Shown: one piece after another, positions 16,837 to 26,713 of the stretch
How the letters are laid out: the number at the start of each line of letters is the position of its first letter
Position numbering within the stretch: the stretch's first letter is position 1
Assembly (NCBI RefSeq): GCF_009428905.1
Contig: NZ_WHYR01000005.1
Span: forward strand, 44,203 to 108,202
DNA from: Desulfofundulus thermobenzoicus
GTDB taxonomy: Bacteria; Bacillota; Desulfotomaculia; Desulfotomaculales; Desulfovirgulaceae
Direction: 5' to 3'
DNA: 64,000 nt
Position numbers and translations under genes: made by a program
The notes under the pieces: model-generated
What the model saw: the letters and a program-made list of their open reading frames with translations, nothing else
What the model was told of the DNA's origin: nothing
Database searches by the model: none

Positions 16837-19389
16837 ATGCAACAGGTCAGTATTCCCGTGGAAGGCATGAGCTGCGCCGCCTGTGTGGCCCGGGTGGAAC
16901 GGGCTTTAAAAAACACCCCCGGCGTTAACGGTGCACTGGTCAACCTGGTTACCGGAAAGGCCAGTGTGGCATATGACCCGGCAAAGGTATCCGTGGAACA
17001 GCTGGTGCAAACCATCCGGGAACTGGGCTACCAGGTGCCCACCGGGGAAATACATCTGACGGTGCGGGGCATGAGCTGCGCCGCCTGTGTGGCCCGGGTG
17101 GAGCGGGCGGTATCGTCCCTGCCCGGAGTGTTGAAGGTGGCCGTCAGCCTGCCGGCGGAGGCGGCCCGGGTCACCTTTTATCCCGGGGCCGTTACGGCGG
17201 CCGAAATTAAAGAAGAGATCCGCAGCCTGGGCTATGAGGTGAGCGAAAAGGTCACCGGCCAGGAAGCCCTGGACCGGGAAAAACAGGCCCGCCAGGCGGA
17301 AATCCGCCGCCAGGCCCGGAACATGTGGATTGCCTGGCCCCTGGCCCTGCTGGTAATGCTGGGCATGTTCCGGGATATGTGGATCTTCCCCCACTTTGTG
17401 CCGGAATTTATGGGCAACACCCTTTTCCTGTGGGCATTGACCACCCCGGTGGTATTCATTGCCGGCTGGCAGTTTTTTGTGCACAGCTTCAACGGCTTGC
17501 GCAAGGGTTCCACCGATATGAACCTGCTCTACGCCACGGGTATCGGCGCCGCCTACATTATCGCCACCATCAATACCCTCTGGCCGGAGGCGGGCTTTGG
17601 CGGCAAGGGGGCCACTTTCTTCGAATCGGCGGCCCTGCTCACCGCCTTCATCGTCCTGGGCCGCTACCTGGAGGCCCTGACCCGGGGACGCACCTCCGAG
17701 GCCATTCGTAAACTGATCAACCTGCAGCCCCAAAAAGCACGGGTGATCCGGGAAGGCCGGGAGATGGAAATAGCCGCCGATGAAGTGGTGCCCGGGGATG
17801 TGGTTCTGGTCCGTCCCGGAGAGAGCATTCCGGTGGACGGGCGGATTATCGAAGGGCACTCGGCGGTGGACGAGTCCATGATCACCGGGGAAAGCATACC
17901 GGTGGAGAAAAAACCCGGCAATGAAGTGATCGGGGCCACCATCAATAAAACCGGATCCTTTAAGTTTGAAGCCACCCGGGTGGGCCGGGATACCGCCCTG
18001 GCCCAGATCATCCGCCTGGTGGAGGACGCCCAGGCCACCAAAGCCCCGGTGCAAAAGCTGGCCGATTTTGTGGCCGGGCACTTCATCGCCGGGGTACACG
18101 TGCTGGCCCTGCTGGTCTTTCTTTTCTGGTTTTTTTATGGCTATAACGCCTTTTTCCGGCCGGACAGCCACTTTATCCTTTCGCCCTACAGCCTGGCCCA
18201 GGTGGGGGTGTTCGGCTTCGCCCTGCTTTTAAGCGTAACCACCCTGGTCATTTCCTGCCCCTGCGCCCTGGGCCTGGCCACCCCCAGCGCCATGATGGCC
18301 GGCACGGGCAAGGGGGCCGAAAACGGCATTTTATTCAAAGGGGCTGATGCCGTGGAAGCCACCGCGGCCCTGCAGGTAATCCTTTTCGATAAAACCGGCA
18401 CCATTACCAGGGGTGAACCATCCCTCACCGATGTCCTCCCCGCCCCCGGGTTTGGCCGGGAAGAACTGCTCCGCCTGGCCGCCACGGCCGAAAAAAACTC
18501 CGAACACCCCCTGGGTGAAGCCATTATCCGCGGGGCGGCGGCAACAGGCCTCACCCCGGAGGAAATCGAAGAATTCGCAGCCATTCCCGGCCACGGTATC
18601 AAGACCCGCATCCGGGGAAGCACGGTGCTGCTGGGCAACCGCCGGCTGATGGAAAGGGAAGGGATCTCCTTTGAAAACCTACGGCAGCAGATCGAGTCCC
18701 TGGAAAACGACGGCAAGACGGCTGTGCTGATGGCAGTGAATGGATGTCCGGCGGGAGTGCTGGCTGTGGCGGACACAATAAAGGAAAACGTTACCCAGGC
18801 CGTCCACCGGTTGAAAAAAATGGGATTGGAAGTAATCATGATCACCGGGGACAACCGCCGCACCGCCGGTTTTATAGCCCGCCAGGCCGGTATTGACCGG
18901 GTGCTGGCGGAGGTGCTGCCCGCGGACAAGGCCGCCGAAGTACGGAAACTGCAGTCCCGGGGCCTGAAGGTGGCCATGGTGGGGGACGGCATAAACGACG
19001 CCCCGGCCCTGGCGGCCGCCGACGTGGGCATGGCCATAGGCACGGGCACCGATATCGCCAAGGAAACGGGGGAGGTAATCCTGATCCGGGCCGATTTGCG
19101 GGACGTGGTCTCCGCCGTGGAGATAGCCCGGGCCACCATGGGCAAGGTGCGGCAAAACCTGGTCTGGGCCTTTATTTACAACAGCCTGGGCATTCCCATT
19201 GCTGCCGGGATATTCTATCCCTTTACGGGCCTGATTGTTAGCCCGGAACTGGCCGCCTTCTTTATGGCCATGAGTTCGGTTTCGGTCACCCTGAACACCC
19301 TGCTGTTAAAACGTTTCGTCCCCTCCATGAAGAGGGGACGGAAGGAACCGGAGGGCGACGCGGCACAGCCCGTCCCCAGACCGGTCTAA
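16837..19389 (+). CDS. copA: Copper-exporting P1B-type ATPase CopA
   Basis: Pumps Cu(I) out of the cell. Two heavy-metal-associated domains each carry GMSCAAC (residues ~10-75 and ~78-145). The membrane part has the metal-conducting CPC motif ([15 protein letters not shown]). The phosphorylation site DKTGTITRG, the SEHPLGE nucleotide-binding motif and [14 protein letters not shown] complete the pump. It is 850 residues from ATG 16837, which has AAGGAGGGG upstream. Control by CsoR is indicated by the operator in its promoter. Confidence 0.97.
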   Translation: MQQVSIPVEGMSCAACVARVERALKNTPGVNGALVNLVTGKASVAYDPAKVSVEQLVQTIRELGYQVPTGEIHLTVRGMSCAACVARVERAVSSLPGVLKVAVSLPAEAARVTFYPGAVTAAEIKEEIRSLGYEVSEKVTGQEALDREKQARQAEIRRQARNMWIAWPLALLVMLGMFRDMWIFPHFVPEFMGNTLFLWALTTPVVFIAGWQFFVHSFNGLRKGSTDMNLLYATGIGAAYIIATINTLWPEAGFGGKGATFFESAALLTAFIVLGRYLEALTRGRTSEAIRKLINLQPQKARVIREGREMEIAADEVVPGDVVLVRPGESIPVDGRIIEGHSAVDESMITGESIPVEKKPGNEVIGATINKTGSFKFEATRVGRDTALAQIIRLVEDAQATKAPVQKLADFVAGHFIAGVHVLALLVFLFWFFYGYNAFFRPDSHFILSPYSLAQVGVFGFALLLSVTTLVISCPCALGLATPSAMMAGTGKGAENGILFKGADAVEATAALQVILFDKTGTITRGEPSLTDVLPAPGFGREELLRLAATAEKNSEHPLGEAIIRGAAATGLTPEEIEEFAAIPGHGIKTRIRGSTVLLGNRRLMEREGISFENLRQQIESLENDGKTAVLMAVNGCPAGVLAVADTIKENVTQAVHRLKKMGLEVIMITGDNRRTAGFIARQAGIDRVLAEVLPADKAAEVRKLQSRGLKVAMVGDGINDAPALAAADVGMAIGTGTDIAKETGEVILIRADLRDVVSAVEIARATMGKVRQNLVWAFIYNSLGIPIAAGIFYPFTGLIVSPELAAFFMAMSSVSVTLNTLLLKRFVPSMKRGRKEPEGDAAQPVPRPV

Positions 19390-19456
19390 TGTTGGAATGA
19401 ATGCTATTTGTCTGGAGCCGTATTGCCTATCAACCCGTGAAAGGAGTTCAGAACCC

Positions 19457-19657
19457 ATGATCAATCCAGCCCGCCTGAGCGCCCTGATGTACACCGGCAT
19501 TTCTCTGGCCGCCGCGCTGTTGTTTCTGCTGGCCACCTACGCCACCGGCAGGACCTACCCCCCGGTGGCCCGTACCGGTGGTGCCCTATGGGTGTTCATT
19601 TTGAGCATGATCATTACCATGCCCCTGGTCATCCCCTATGTAAACCGCAGGCGTTGA
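19457..19657 (+). CDS. Small two-helix membrane protein downstream of copA
   Basis: 66 residues with two hydrophobic segments (LMYTGISLAAALLFLLATYA and GALWVFILSMIITMPLVIPY), ending NRRR. ATG 19457 has AAGGAG upstream; the frame could begin at 19397 but without a ribosome-binding site. It sits 67 bases after copA and may share its transcript. No family is recognised. A role linked to copper export is only inferred from position. Confidence 0.65.
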   Translation: MINPARLSALMYTGISLAAALLFLLATYATGRTYPPVARTGGALWVFILSMIITMPLVIPYVNRRR

Positions 19658-19894
19658 AAAAACGCCCCGGGTGGCCCCAATGACGTACTTTAAAGTAACC
19701 TGTTTTCAGCCCCCGGAAAGTAAAGGGACTGATTGTTCCCCCTGTAGGGCCTTGCCAGATGCAGGTCCTTTGAGCTAAAATAGGTAAAGTAGCCGGGAAA
19801 AAATCCAAACCGGCAGGAAACGTCTTTTCCGGATAAAAAGACCATCCATGCAGGGAATATTATAGCCAATTTAACAGGTGAGGGGGATGAAAGC

Positions 19895-20440
19895 ATGTAC
19901 TGGCCGCAGAAAGGTCCGTCAAACACCGACAAAACCATTGCCCTGGCGGTAAAAAGGGCCGGGGAACTGGGCATCGACCATGTGGTGGTGGCTTCCTGCA
20001 GCGGGGAGACGGCTAAGAAGTTGGCCGGCAAAGTCAAAAATCTGGTTTGTGTTACCCACCACGTGGGCTTCACCGCCCCGGGGGAAGACGAGATGCCCGC
20101 CACGGTACGGGAGGAACTGGCATCCCGGGGGGTGCGCCTTTTGACCACCACCCATCTCATGGGCGGGTTGGACCGGGCCGTGCGCAACAAGTTCGGGGGC
20201 GTTTACCCCGCTGAAATAATCGCCCAGACATTGCGCATTCTGGGCCAGGGGGTAAAAGTATGCGTGGAGATCAGTGTTATGGCCCTGGATGCCGGCCTGA
20301 TCCCTGCTGGCAAAGAGGTGGTGGCCGTGGCCGGTTCAGGCACCGGGGCCGACACCGCAGCGGTAATCTTACCCGCCCACGCCAACCACTTCTTTGATAC
20401 GAAGGTTAAGGAGATTATCTGCAAGCCCAGGGAATTTTAA
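19895..20440 (+). CDS. Stand-alone pyruvate kinase alpha/beta (C-terminal) domain protein
   Basis: 181 residues corresponding to the pyruvate kinase C-terminal domain alone, without the catalytic barrel. Seen are DKTIALAVKRAGELGIDHVVVAS, the glycine-rich GTGADTAAVILPAH and a long central insertion. In pyruvate kinase this domain binds allosteric effectors, so a regulatory or nucleotide-binding role is plausible, but no function is established. The 237 bases before it show no gene or clear promoter. A terminator follows. Confidence 0.8.
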   Translation: MYWPQKGPSNTDKTIALAVKRAGELGIDHVVVASCSGETAKKLAGKVKNLVCVTHHVGFTAPGEDEMPATVREELASRGVRLLTTTHLMGGLDRAVRNKFGGVYPAEIIAQTLRILGQGVKVCVEISVMALDAGLIPAGKEVVAVAGSGTGADTAAVILPAHANHFFDTKVKEIICKPREF

Positions 20441-20472
20441 AGGGAACGGCCCGGAAGCCGCTCCCCTTTTTT
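20441..20472 (+). terminator. Rho-independent terminator
   Basis: GGGAACGGC pairs with GCCGCTCCC (one mismatch) and is followed by CTTTTTT. Confidence 0.75.
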
Positions 20473-20636
20473 GGGTAAAGACCGGAAGACAAAGAGAAAA
20501 CATATTCGTCATTATAAGGTCAAATATGTCATTCTATTTCAAAAAATGGGTTTAAAAATTTCACCGTTAAGAAGGAATTAGAAAGTTCATTATCGAATAC
20601 GTTACTATGATTATTTTTATTATGGGGAGGATTTGC

Positions 20637-21731
20637 ATGGGTAAGAAGATCACCTTATCAGTCATCAAAGCGGATGTGGGTGGTTTCGTGGGCCACTCCA
20701 GCGTTCACCCCGCTTTGTTGGAAAAGGCCCAGGGAATGCTCCAGGGCAGCCCCCTTCTGATAGACTCCTATGTGGCCCATGTGGGTGACGATATCAACCT
20801 GATCATGACCCACGAACTGGGCCGGAACAACGGCGAAATCCACCAGCTGGCCTGGGACACCTTTTGTGCCTGCACGGAAGTGGCCAAAAAACTGAAATTA
20901 TACGGCGCCGGACAGGACTTGCTGGCTGACGCCTTCTCCGGAAACATCAAGGGCATGGGCCCTGGAGTGGCGGAGATGGAGTTTGAAGAGCGCAAGAGCG
21001 AGCCGGTGGTGGTTTTCATGGCCGATAAGACCGAGCCGGGAGCCTGGAACCTGCCCCTGTACAAAATATTCGCCGATCCCTTTAACACCGCCGGACTGGT
21101 CATCGACCCCAGCATGCACGACGGGTTTTTATTCGAAGTGCGGGACCTGATTGAAAACACCCGGGTCACCTTTTCCGCCCCCGAGGAACTGTACGACATG
21201 CTGGTATTCATTGGTGCCCCCGGCCGTTATTGCATCAAACGGGTTTTCCACAAGCAATCGGGAGAAATTGCCGCTGTTTCCAGCACCCAGCGGTTGAACC
21301 TGATGGCCGGCCGTTATGTGGGCAAGGACGACCCCGTGTGTATTGTCCGCTGCCAGAGTGGGATGCCGGCCGTGGGAGAAGTGCTGGAACCCTTCGCCCG
21401 GCCCCACCTGGTCAGCGGCTGGATGCGGGGTTCCCATAGCGGTCCCCTCATGCCCGTGGGCGTGAACCAGGCCACCCCCACTCGTTTCGACGGTCCGCCC
21501 CGGGTGGTAGCCCTGGGCTTCCAATTGTCCGAAGGCAAACTGGTGGGACCGCAGGACTTCTTTGCCGATCCGGCCTTCGACCAGGCCAGGCAGATGGCCA
21601 ACGAAATTGCCGGCTACATGCGCAGCCTGGGACCCTTTGAGCCGCACCGCCTGCACCTGGATGAAATGGAATATACCACCATGCCCCTGGTGCTGAAAAA
21701 ATTGAAAGACCGCTTTGAAAAGCTTCGTTAG
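20637..21731 (+). CDS. fbp: Archaeal-type fructose-1,6-bisphosphate aldolase/phosphatase
   Basis: Bifunctional gluconeogenic enzyme (class V FBPase family) that condenses triose phosphates and then removes a phosphate to give fructose-6-phosphate. The family start is clear: TLSVIKADVGGFVGHSSVHP. Metal- and substrate-binding segments THELGRNNGEIHQLAWDTF and KTEPGAWNLPLYKIFADPFN follow. The length of 364 residues is as expected. ATG 20637 has GGGGAGG six bases upstream; the frame to 20607 has no such site. This family is typical of archaea and thermophilic or deep-branching bacteria, which hints at a thermophilic lifestyle. Confidence 0.95.
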   Translation: MGKKITLSVIKADVGGFVGHSSVHPALLEKAQGMLQGSPLLIDSYVAHVGDDINLIMTHELGRNNGEIHQLAWDTFCACTEVAKKLKLYGAGQDLLADAFSGNIKGMGPGVAEMEFEERKSEPVVVFMADKTEPGAWNLPLYKIFADPFNTAGLVIDPSMHDGFLFEVRDLIENTRVTFSAPEELYDMLVFIGAPGRYCIKRVFHKQSGEIAAVSSTQRLNLMAGRYVGKDDPVCIVRCQSGMPAVGEVLEPFARPHLVSGWMRGSHSGPLMPVGVNQATPTRFDGPPRVVALGFQLSEGKLVGPQDFFADPAFDQARQMANEIAGYMRSLGPFEPHRLHLDEMEYTTMPLVLKKLKDRFEKLR

Positions 21732-21804
21732 TTAACCGGCCAAGGAAATGCGCAAACCATCAGAGGCGAAGGGTTCTCGTAACCAGACGGCAACCGGCAG
21801 AGAA

Positions 21805-21838
21805 AAGAGGGGGTAATTCGGCCCCCTCTTAATTTTTT
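21805..21838 (+). terminator. Rho-independent terminator after fbp
   Basis: AAGAGGGGG pairs with CCCCCTCTT, followed by AATTTTTT. Confidence 0.9.
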
Positions 21839-21942
21839 ACCCCGTCCCCGTCATGCCCTGAAGCCGGGTATCGCAAGCGCGTGGTTTGCTCTGGATAATC
21901 ACCATATCCGGGGGTATTTCTAAAAGTGCGGTTTAATGTACT

Positions 21943-23010
21943 TTAACGCAACAGTTTATCCGTCTCCAGATCCGCTATGCCCGCTTCGCTGAAACTGGCC
22001 ATCTCGTTGATCACCCGGCAGGCGGCCTCCACCAGGGGCATGGCCAGGGCGGCGCCTGTACCTTCCCCCAGACGCATATTTAAATGCAACATGGGCACCA
22101 GCCCCAGGTGCTCCAGCATCAGGCGGTGTCCCTGTTCACCGGACAGGTGGGAAGCAATCATAAAGTTCCTGGAGCGTGGCTGCAGCGCCGCCGCCACCAT
22201 GGCCGCGGCCGTGGTGATAAAGCCGTCAATCACCACCGGTACCCGCCGGGCGGCCGCTCCCAGGATAACTCCGGTCAATCCGGCAATTTCCAACCCCCCC
22301 ACCTTTGCCAGGACATCCAGCCCATCGGCCGGGTCGGGCCGGTTGACCTCCAGCGCCCGGGTCACCACCGCCACCTTACGGCGCAGCACCTCATCATTGA
22401 CCAGCGTCCCCCGCCCCGTCACCTCTTCCGGAGCAAAACCACCCAGGGCGGCGGCAATGGCGCTGCTGGGCGTGGTATTCCCGATGCCCATGTCGCCCAG
22501 GCCGACCAGGGTGGCCCCCCGATCGATCTCCCCCCGGACCACCTGGATGCCCACCTCCACCGCCTGCAACGCTTCCTCCCGGGTCATGGCCGGACCCCGG
22601 GCGATGTTCCCCGTCCCGGCCCGCACCTTCCGCTGCAGTACACCGGGATAATCCACCGGCACCGCCACACCCACGTCCACCACCACCAGGCGGGTGCCGG
22701 CCAGCTTGCCCAGCACGCCGATGCCGGCCACCCCCTGCAGAAAGGCCGGGATCTGCTGGTGGGTTATTTCCTGGGGCGCGGCGCTGACCCCTTCGGCTAC
22801 CACCCCGTGATCCCCGGCCATGATGATGATCACCCGGTCATTGATCACCGGCCGGGGATTGCCCGTCATACCGGCCAGGCGCACCGCCAATTCCTCCAGG
22901 CGGCCCAAACTGCCGGGAGGCTTGATCAGACTATCCAGACGGCTCTGAGCCGCAGCCATGGGTTCGGGAAAGAGCTCCCCAATGGCACCAATTGTGTTTT
23001 CCAGCAACAT
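21943..23010 (-). CDS. cobT: Nicotinate-nucleotide--dimethylbenzimidazole phosphoribosyltransferase
   Basis: Activates the lower ligand of cobalamin by forming alpha-ribazole phosphate. Family landmarks are KPPGSLGRLEELA near the start, IIMAGDHGVVAEGVSAAP, GLGDMGIGNTTPSSAI and the C-terminal RLGEGTGAALA, which holds the catalytic glutamate. The length is 355 residues from ATG 23010, which has AGGAGG upstream; the longer frame starts at 23058. No cobalamin riboswitch motif is seen upstream. No other cobalamin gene is in the window. Confidence 0.95.
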   Translation of the reverse strand: MLLENTIGAIGELFPEPMAAAQSRLDSLIKPPGSLGRLEELAVRLAGMTGNPRPVINDRVIIIMAGDHGVVAEGVSAAPQEITHQQIPAFLQGVAGIGVLGKLAGTRLVVVDVGVAVPVDYPGVLQRKVRAGTGNIARGPAMTREEALQAVEVGIQVVRGEIDRGATLVGLGDMGIGNTTPSSAIAAALGGFAPEEVTGRGTLVNDEVLRRKVAVVTRALEVNRPDPADGLDVLAKVGGLEIAGLTGVILGAAARRVPVVIDGFITTAAAMVAAALQPRSRNFMIASHLSGEQGHRLMLEHLGLVPMLHLNMRLGEGTGAALAMPLVEAACRVINEMASFSEAGIADLETDKLLR

Positions 23011-23178
23011 AAAAAACTTTAGCCTCCTCATTTGGCACAATACGTACCCGTCTGTCATTTTCCCTGCCCGCTGGTATCTGCGTACGTTTCCACTAATACC
23101 ACCCCGGGTTTACCCCCGCCAACAGGCCGGGCACCAGGCGCACCGGCACAGGAAAACCGTAAAATTGGTTCAATGGAA

Positions 23179-23721
23179 TTATTCTTTGGCTGGTTTCACC
23201 GGACGGTCAAAATAGATATTCTTACCCGTGGCGGAAATGGGCACGCCTATCACTATGGCTCCCTGGATTAAACCCATCTGACGGGCTACCGTACCCACCC
23301 GGTACATAATCCGGTTGTCGGCGTTAAAAAGGCTGGCCGTCTTGACGGCGGACCCCAGGGCAATACCCACGTCCAGCAGGCGCCAGGCACACAGGGGACC
23401 GGGGAACTCCGGGCCCTCGTGGCTTTTTAAATCCTCGCAGCGGCTGCAGCCGCAGGCGCCGCAATTTAAACCCAGCGGTTTGTTTTCCGTCAGGGAAATG
23501 AGCAATACCGCATCGGAACGGCGAACATTGTCGGCATCCCGGTCAAAATTCCCCTTACCCCGCTCCCGGCCAAACCGTTCCATTTCATCGGCCAGCCTGG
23601 TCAGTTCTTCCCCGGCCAGTACCCGGGTGCCCACGTAATCCTGCCCCAGCCCCTTGGGTGCCGTGCGGGCCGACAAAGCCATCAACTGGGCCACCATCAA
23701 CATGACTTCCTGCAAAACCAA
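23179..23721 (-). CDS. DUF2148 ferredoxin-like protein
   Basis: About 180 residues. Four close cysteines in LNCGACGCSRCEDL and one further on (PLCAWRLLD) suggest an iron-sulfur cluster, as expected for DUF2148. Function is unknown for the family. TTG 23721 is the longest start; TTG 23715 or ATG 23703 are close alternatives, with AAGGTG upstream. It stands between fapA and cobT, all on the minus strand. Confidence 0.85.
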   Translation of the reverse strand: MVLQEVMLMVAQLMALSARTAPKGLGQDYVGTRVLAGEELTRLADEMERFGRERGKGNFDRDADNVRRSDAVLLISLTENKPLGLNCGACGCSRCEDLKSHEGPEFPGPLCAWRLLDVGIALGSAVKTASLFNADNRIMYRVGTVARQMGLIQGAIVIGVPISATGKNIYFDRPVKPAKE

Positions 23722-23861
23722 TCACCTTCCCACTGGATTTCAACATATATTCTACCCGCCATTAACAAATTTGTCCCCCATGCCCCTTGCCCCCACCTCA
23801 TTCACTCAGGCCAATGCCATGCCTTTGTCATTAAAGGACGGCTCTAATGAACATCTACTTT

Positions 23862-25358
23862 TTAACCCCCCGGTATGATGTCCAGCTCCCCCTCTTTGTT
23901 TAAACGGGCCCTAAATGAACCCATCTCCTGGGAGAGGACCTGCCGGCGTTGTCCCACCTGCACCACGGCACCGGGAAAGGCCCGCTGCACCCGGATAACA
24001 CCCGTGGCCCCCACCCGCACCACCGGCGGCACGCCCAGGGTGCTGCCCAGTTCCTGAATATCGGCATTTCCTTCACAGAAAATCTCGCCCCCTTTGAAGG
24101 AGCCTTTGATAATCACATCCCGTCCGGCATTAATGGTGGTATTTACACACCCCTGCCTGGTAACATGCACACTGCCGGAGCTTTGAATGGAAGAAGTCAT
24201 GGCCGAATGAATAAGCACATCGGCCGGGTTGTCCACATTTTGCTGAAGCAGAACGGCAGCCGCCTCCACATCCCTGATCACCTCGCCGAAGCTTTTAACC
24301 GTCAGCGGGTTTAACCCCACCAGGCGGTTTAACGAGCGGCCGCAACGGGCAATCTCTTCGGGAACTTCCCCCCTGGCGGTGGCAATCTGCCGCAGGGTAT
24401 TTTTGACCAGAGGGCGCAGGTTTTTAAACTTGGTATCCATCAGGGTCAATAACACCCGCCCGAAATCCACCCGGGAAAGGTTGTTGCCCTGATACTGTTT
24501 CAACTGTTCCAGGGCCTGTTTTAACAGTTCCAGGTTGGACTGGATATCCCGCAGCTGAAAGGAGAGCTTTTTGGCCCCGGGGAAACTGGTACCGGCCCGT
24601 AACTTGCTGCCGATCACCCCCCGGTGCACCTGCAGCCGGCCACCGCTGATCACAGTGGCCCGGGTAACCAGCCCGGTAATTTCGATGGAGCCGGTGGCCT
24701 GGACCTCCATGGCTTCACAGACATTGCCCGCAATTTTCACGTCCCCTTTAAATCGGATATTACCGCTTTTAATACAAACATCACCGTGATGAACGAGCAG
24801 GGGATCCACATGAAAGGTAAAGGTATTGCCCGTTCGCTTGTACCAGGGACGACCGTTGACCAGGGACACCACCCGGGTATTATTTTCCTGCAACTCCACC
24901 CCTTTCCCAGCCCTTAACTCGTAAACCCGGGGTGCAGGAGGTGGAATTTCTTCACCGGTTACCGTCCTTCCCGGCAAACCGGGCTGGGGAGGATGTTTAA
25001 CCGCCAGCAGTGTCCCCTTCTCCACCGAAACAATACTGCTGGTTTCCCGGAAATCAATGCGTTTCCCTTCATCCACCTCCCCCGTCCTGCCCTGTCCGTT
25101 GTCAAACATTACCTCCACCCGCTCGTCCTCACCCGGTTGTGGAGGATCACCTTCGGCCACCAGCACCGGTTGCACCTGCGGGGATGCGGCAAAGGAAACC
25201 ACCACCTCTTCTTTAATGCCATGAATTACTCCTGCCGCCTGCAGCGCATCCTGGATTGAATCCGGATCCAGAACGGTAACCTCCTCATGCGCAGAGAGGT
25301 ACGCTTTTAGTTTATTGTCGCTGATCGTTACTTTGAGGACCTCTTGATTTTGATCCAT
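23862..25358 (-). CDS. fapA: FapA-like (DUF342) beta-solenoid protein
   Basis: A large DUF342/FapA protein. The N-terminal region has a sugar-kinase-like lipoyl-type motif area (KRIDFRETSSIVSVEKGTLL), followed by a long right-handed beta-helix rich in regularly spaced glycine and valine (SGNIRFKGDVKIAGNV) and then a coiled-coil-like stretch (LELLKQALEQLKQ). The ATG at 25358 (498 residues) is preferred over the frame start at 25388. The family is often called flagellar assembly protein A, but there are no flagellar genes nearby, so the role here is unclear. Confidence 0.88.
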   Translation of the reverse strand: MDQNQEVLKVTISDNKLKAYLSAHEEVTVLDPDSIQDALQAAGVIHGIKEEVVVSFAASPQVQPVLVAEGDPPQPGEDERVEVMFDNGQGRTGEVDEGKRIDFRETSSIVSVEKGTLLAVKHPPQPGLPGRTVTGEEIPPPAPRVYELRAGKGVELQENNTRVVSLVNGRPWYKRTGNTFTFHVDPLLVHHGDVCIKSGNIRFKGDVKIAGNVCEAMEVQATGSIEITGLVTRATVISGGRLQVHRGVIGSKLRAGTSFPGAKKLSFQLRDIQSNLELLKQALEQLKQYQGNNLSRVDFGRVLLTLMDTKFKNLRPLVKNTLRQIATARGEVPEEIARCGRSLNRLVGLNPLTVKSFGEVIRDVEAAAVLLQQNVDNPADVLIHSAMTSSIQSSGSVHVTRQGCVNTTINAGRDVIIKGSFKGGEIFCEGNADIQELGSTLGVPPVVRVGATGVIRVQRAFPGAVVQVGQRRQVLSQEMGSFRARLNKEGELDIIPGG

Positions 25359-25660
25359 TGTTCCCACCCCCCACCGCGCTGCAGGCAATCTCTATTATTA
25401 ATTTCGGAATTTTTTTGCTCAAAATAAGTAAAAGAGCTGGTTTTTATTCTCATATTTCTTCGTTTTCGGCAGCCTGATTTCCTGCCGGAAACATAACCGA
25501 AATTACCTGTTCAGGTAAATCTGCCGTACCCCGGCGCTCCACCGTTCACGACCATTCGGCAGCCATGGGACGAATTTTTCCCTACGGGGAGGAATTTTCC
25601 CTTTCCGCTCGAAATAAAACATTAACCAGTAGTCTGGCTTTTCAAGAGGGGGGGGTGACC

Positions 25661-25960
25661 TTGTACCACCCGGGAGAGATTAAAACACCCGGACTGGAAC
25701 TGCTTTTGGTTCTGCTGCGTCTTTTCATTTTTGCCGGCACATTGTTCCTGGTGGCCGGTATTGGCATTATAGTCCATTCTCCGGCCGTTGTCACCGGAGT
25801 GGTGGCCGGCATCACCGCCTTTACCCTGCTGGTTAGCGGCATCTTTGAAGTGGTGAATTACCGCTGCCCCCATTGCGGATACACCACCCGGACCATCAAA
25901 GGTTTCGGTTCCTACCGCTGCCCCCGCTGCCAGCAATGCAGCTACATCACCGGTATGTAA
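25661..25960 (+). CDS. Small membrane protein with C-terminal zinc ribbon
   Basis: About 99 residues. Two adjoining hydrophobic segments (ELLLVLLRLFIFAGTLFLVA and AVVTGVVAGITAFTLLVSG) precede a rubredoxin-like ribbon with CPHC and CPRC pairs, then one more cysteine. TTG 25661 or GTG 25655 follows AGAGGGGGG; the frame is open to 25565 without a site. No family name is recognised. The arrangement resembles small membrane-anchored metal-binding proteins. Confidence 0.65.
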   Translation: MYHPGEIKTPGLELLLVLLRLFIFAGTLFLVAGIGIIVHSPAVVTGVVAGITAFTLLVSGIFEVVNYRCPHCGYTTRTIKGFGSYRCPRCQQCSYITGM

Positions 25961-25970
25961 ACCAGATGAA

Positions 25971-26012
25971 AAAACCGAACCGGTCCCCGGTATGGGGACC
26001 GGTTCGGTTTTC
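25971..26012. terminator. Bidirectional terminator
   Basis: AAAACCGAACCGGTCCCC pairs with GGGGACCGGTTCGGTTTT around a short loop. It separates two convergent small membrane-protein genes and has U-tracts in both directions. Confidence 0.92.
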
Positions 26013-26057
26013 AGGCCGGGAGATTGGTTGTCCGGATTGGCCGGCAACCTGACAATA

Positions 26058-26342
26058 TCAGGCCGTTTGCCCCAGTGTCCGCGAAAAAGGGGCAGCTTCC
26101 CCACCTTCATCCATGGCTTCCCCCGGTATGGGGAAATTTTCCTCCCGCTGTCTTTCCCTCTCCCCGGGCAGCGAACTTATATTCATGAGATCATACCACA
26201 AACAGTAACCCAGCATCCCTTCCAGCGCCCAGTAAGCACCCATGGCCTTGACCAGGGGCGGCCGGGCCAGGGCGACCAGGGTCACCCCCCCGATAATACG
26301 GGCCAGCCTGTCCACCGGACCGACATTTTGCTTCAAACGCAT
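26058..26342 (-). CDS. YgaP-like transmembrane protein (DUF2892)
   Basis: 94 residues. The start MRLKQNVGPVDRLARIIGGV is characteristic of DUF2892, followed by hydrophobic segments (TLVALARP and AYWALEGMLGYCLWY). The C-terminal ~40 residues are charged and low in structure. The ATG at 26342 is preferred because GAGGTG is then well spaced; ATG 26348 is too close. Function is unknown. Confidence 0.8.
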   Translation of the reverse strand: MRLKQNVGPVDRLARIIGGVTLVALARPPLVKAMGAYWALEGMLGYCLWYDLMNISSLPGERERQREENFPIPGEAMDEGGEAAPFSRTLGQTA

Positions 26343-26348
26343 GTCCAT

Positions 26349-26713
26349 TCACCTCATCCTTAGGGTGTGCCTGCGGAAAACAAACTATGCGGCACGCATT
26401 AAAAAACAGCCCCGGATATACACTAAAGGAGAAAACCCGGGAATACTACCGCAAACCGGCCAGGTAAGCGGTCCCGTCACAGCCCGCCGGGTCATTTGAA
26501 ACGGGCATTTTACCGGCGCAACCCGGGAATCAACCCGGAATGATCCAAATTCCTGCTCCCGGGTATTTGCAACGGCCTCCTGCCGGAAAAACACGGAGGT
26601 TTATAAACAGGTTTTTTCATCGTAATTTGGCTGCCGTCCGTACGCCACATATTCTCTTCTTAATCAAGGCTTTTAATTGTTTACAGCGGGTTTTGAGAAG
26701 GGGGAATTTAAAA
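26349..26713 (+). other. Leader region upstream of hydrogenase, possibly structured
   Basis: No convincing gene. At 26463-26514 an outer stem GGTAA/TTACC and an inner CCCGT/ACGGG can pair around a GC-rich loop; CCCGGGAAT repeats flank it at 26437 and 26523. It matches no riboswitch consensus I recognise. Confidence 0.3.

Noticed and set aside
23011..23178. Cobalamin riboswitch upstream of cobT
   Set aside because: No GCCACTG box or AGYCAGGAGAC-like B12 box was found on the minus strand.
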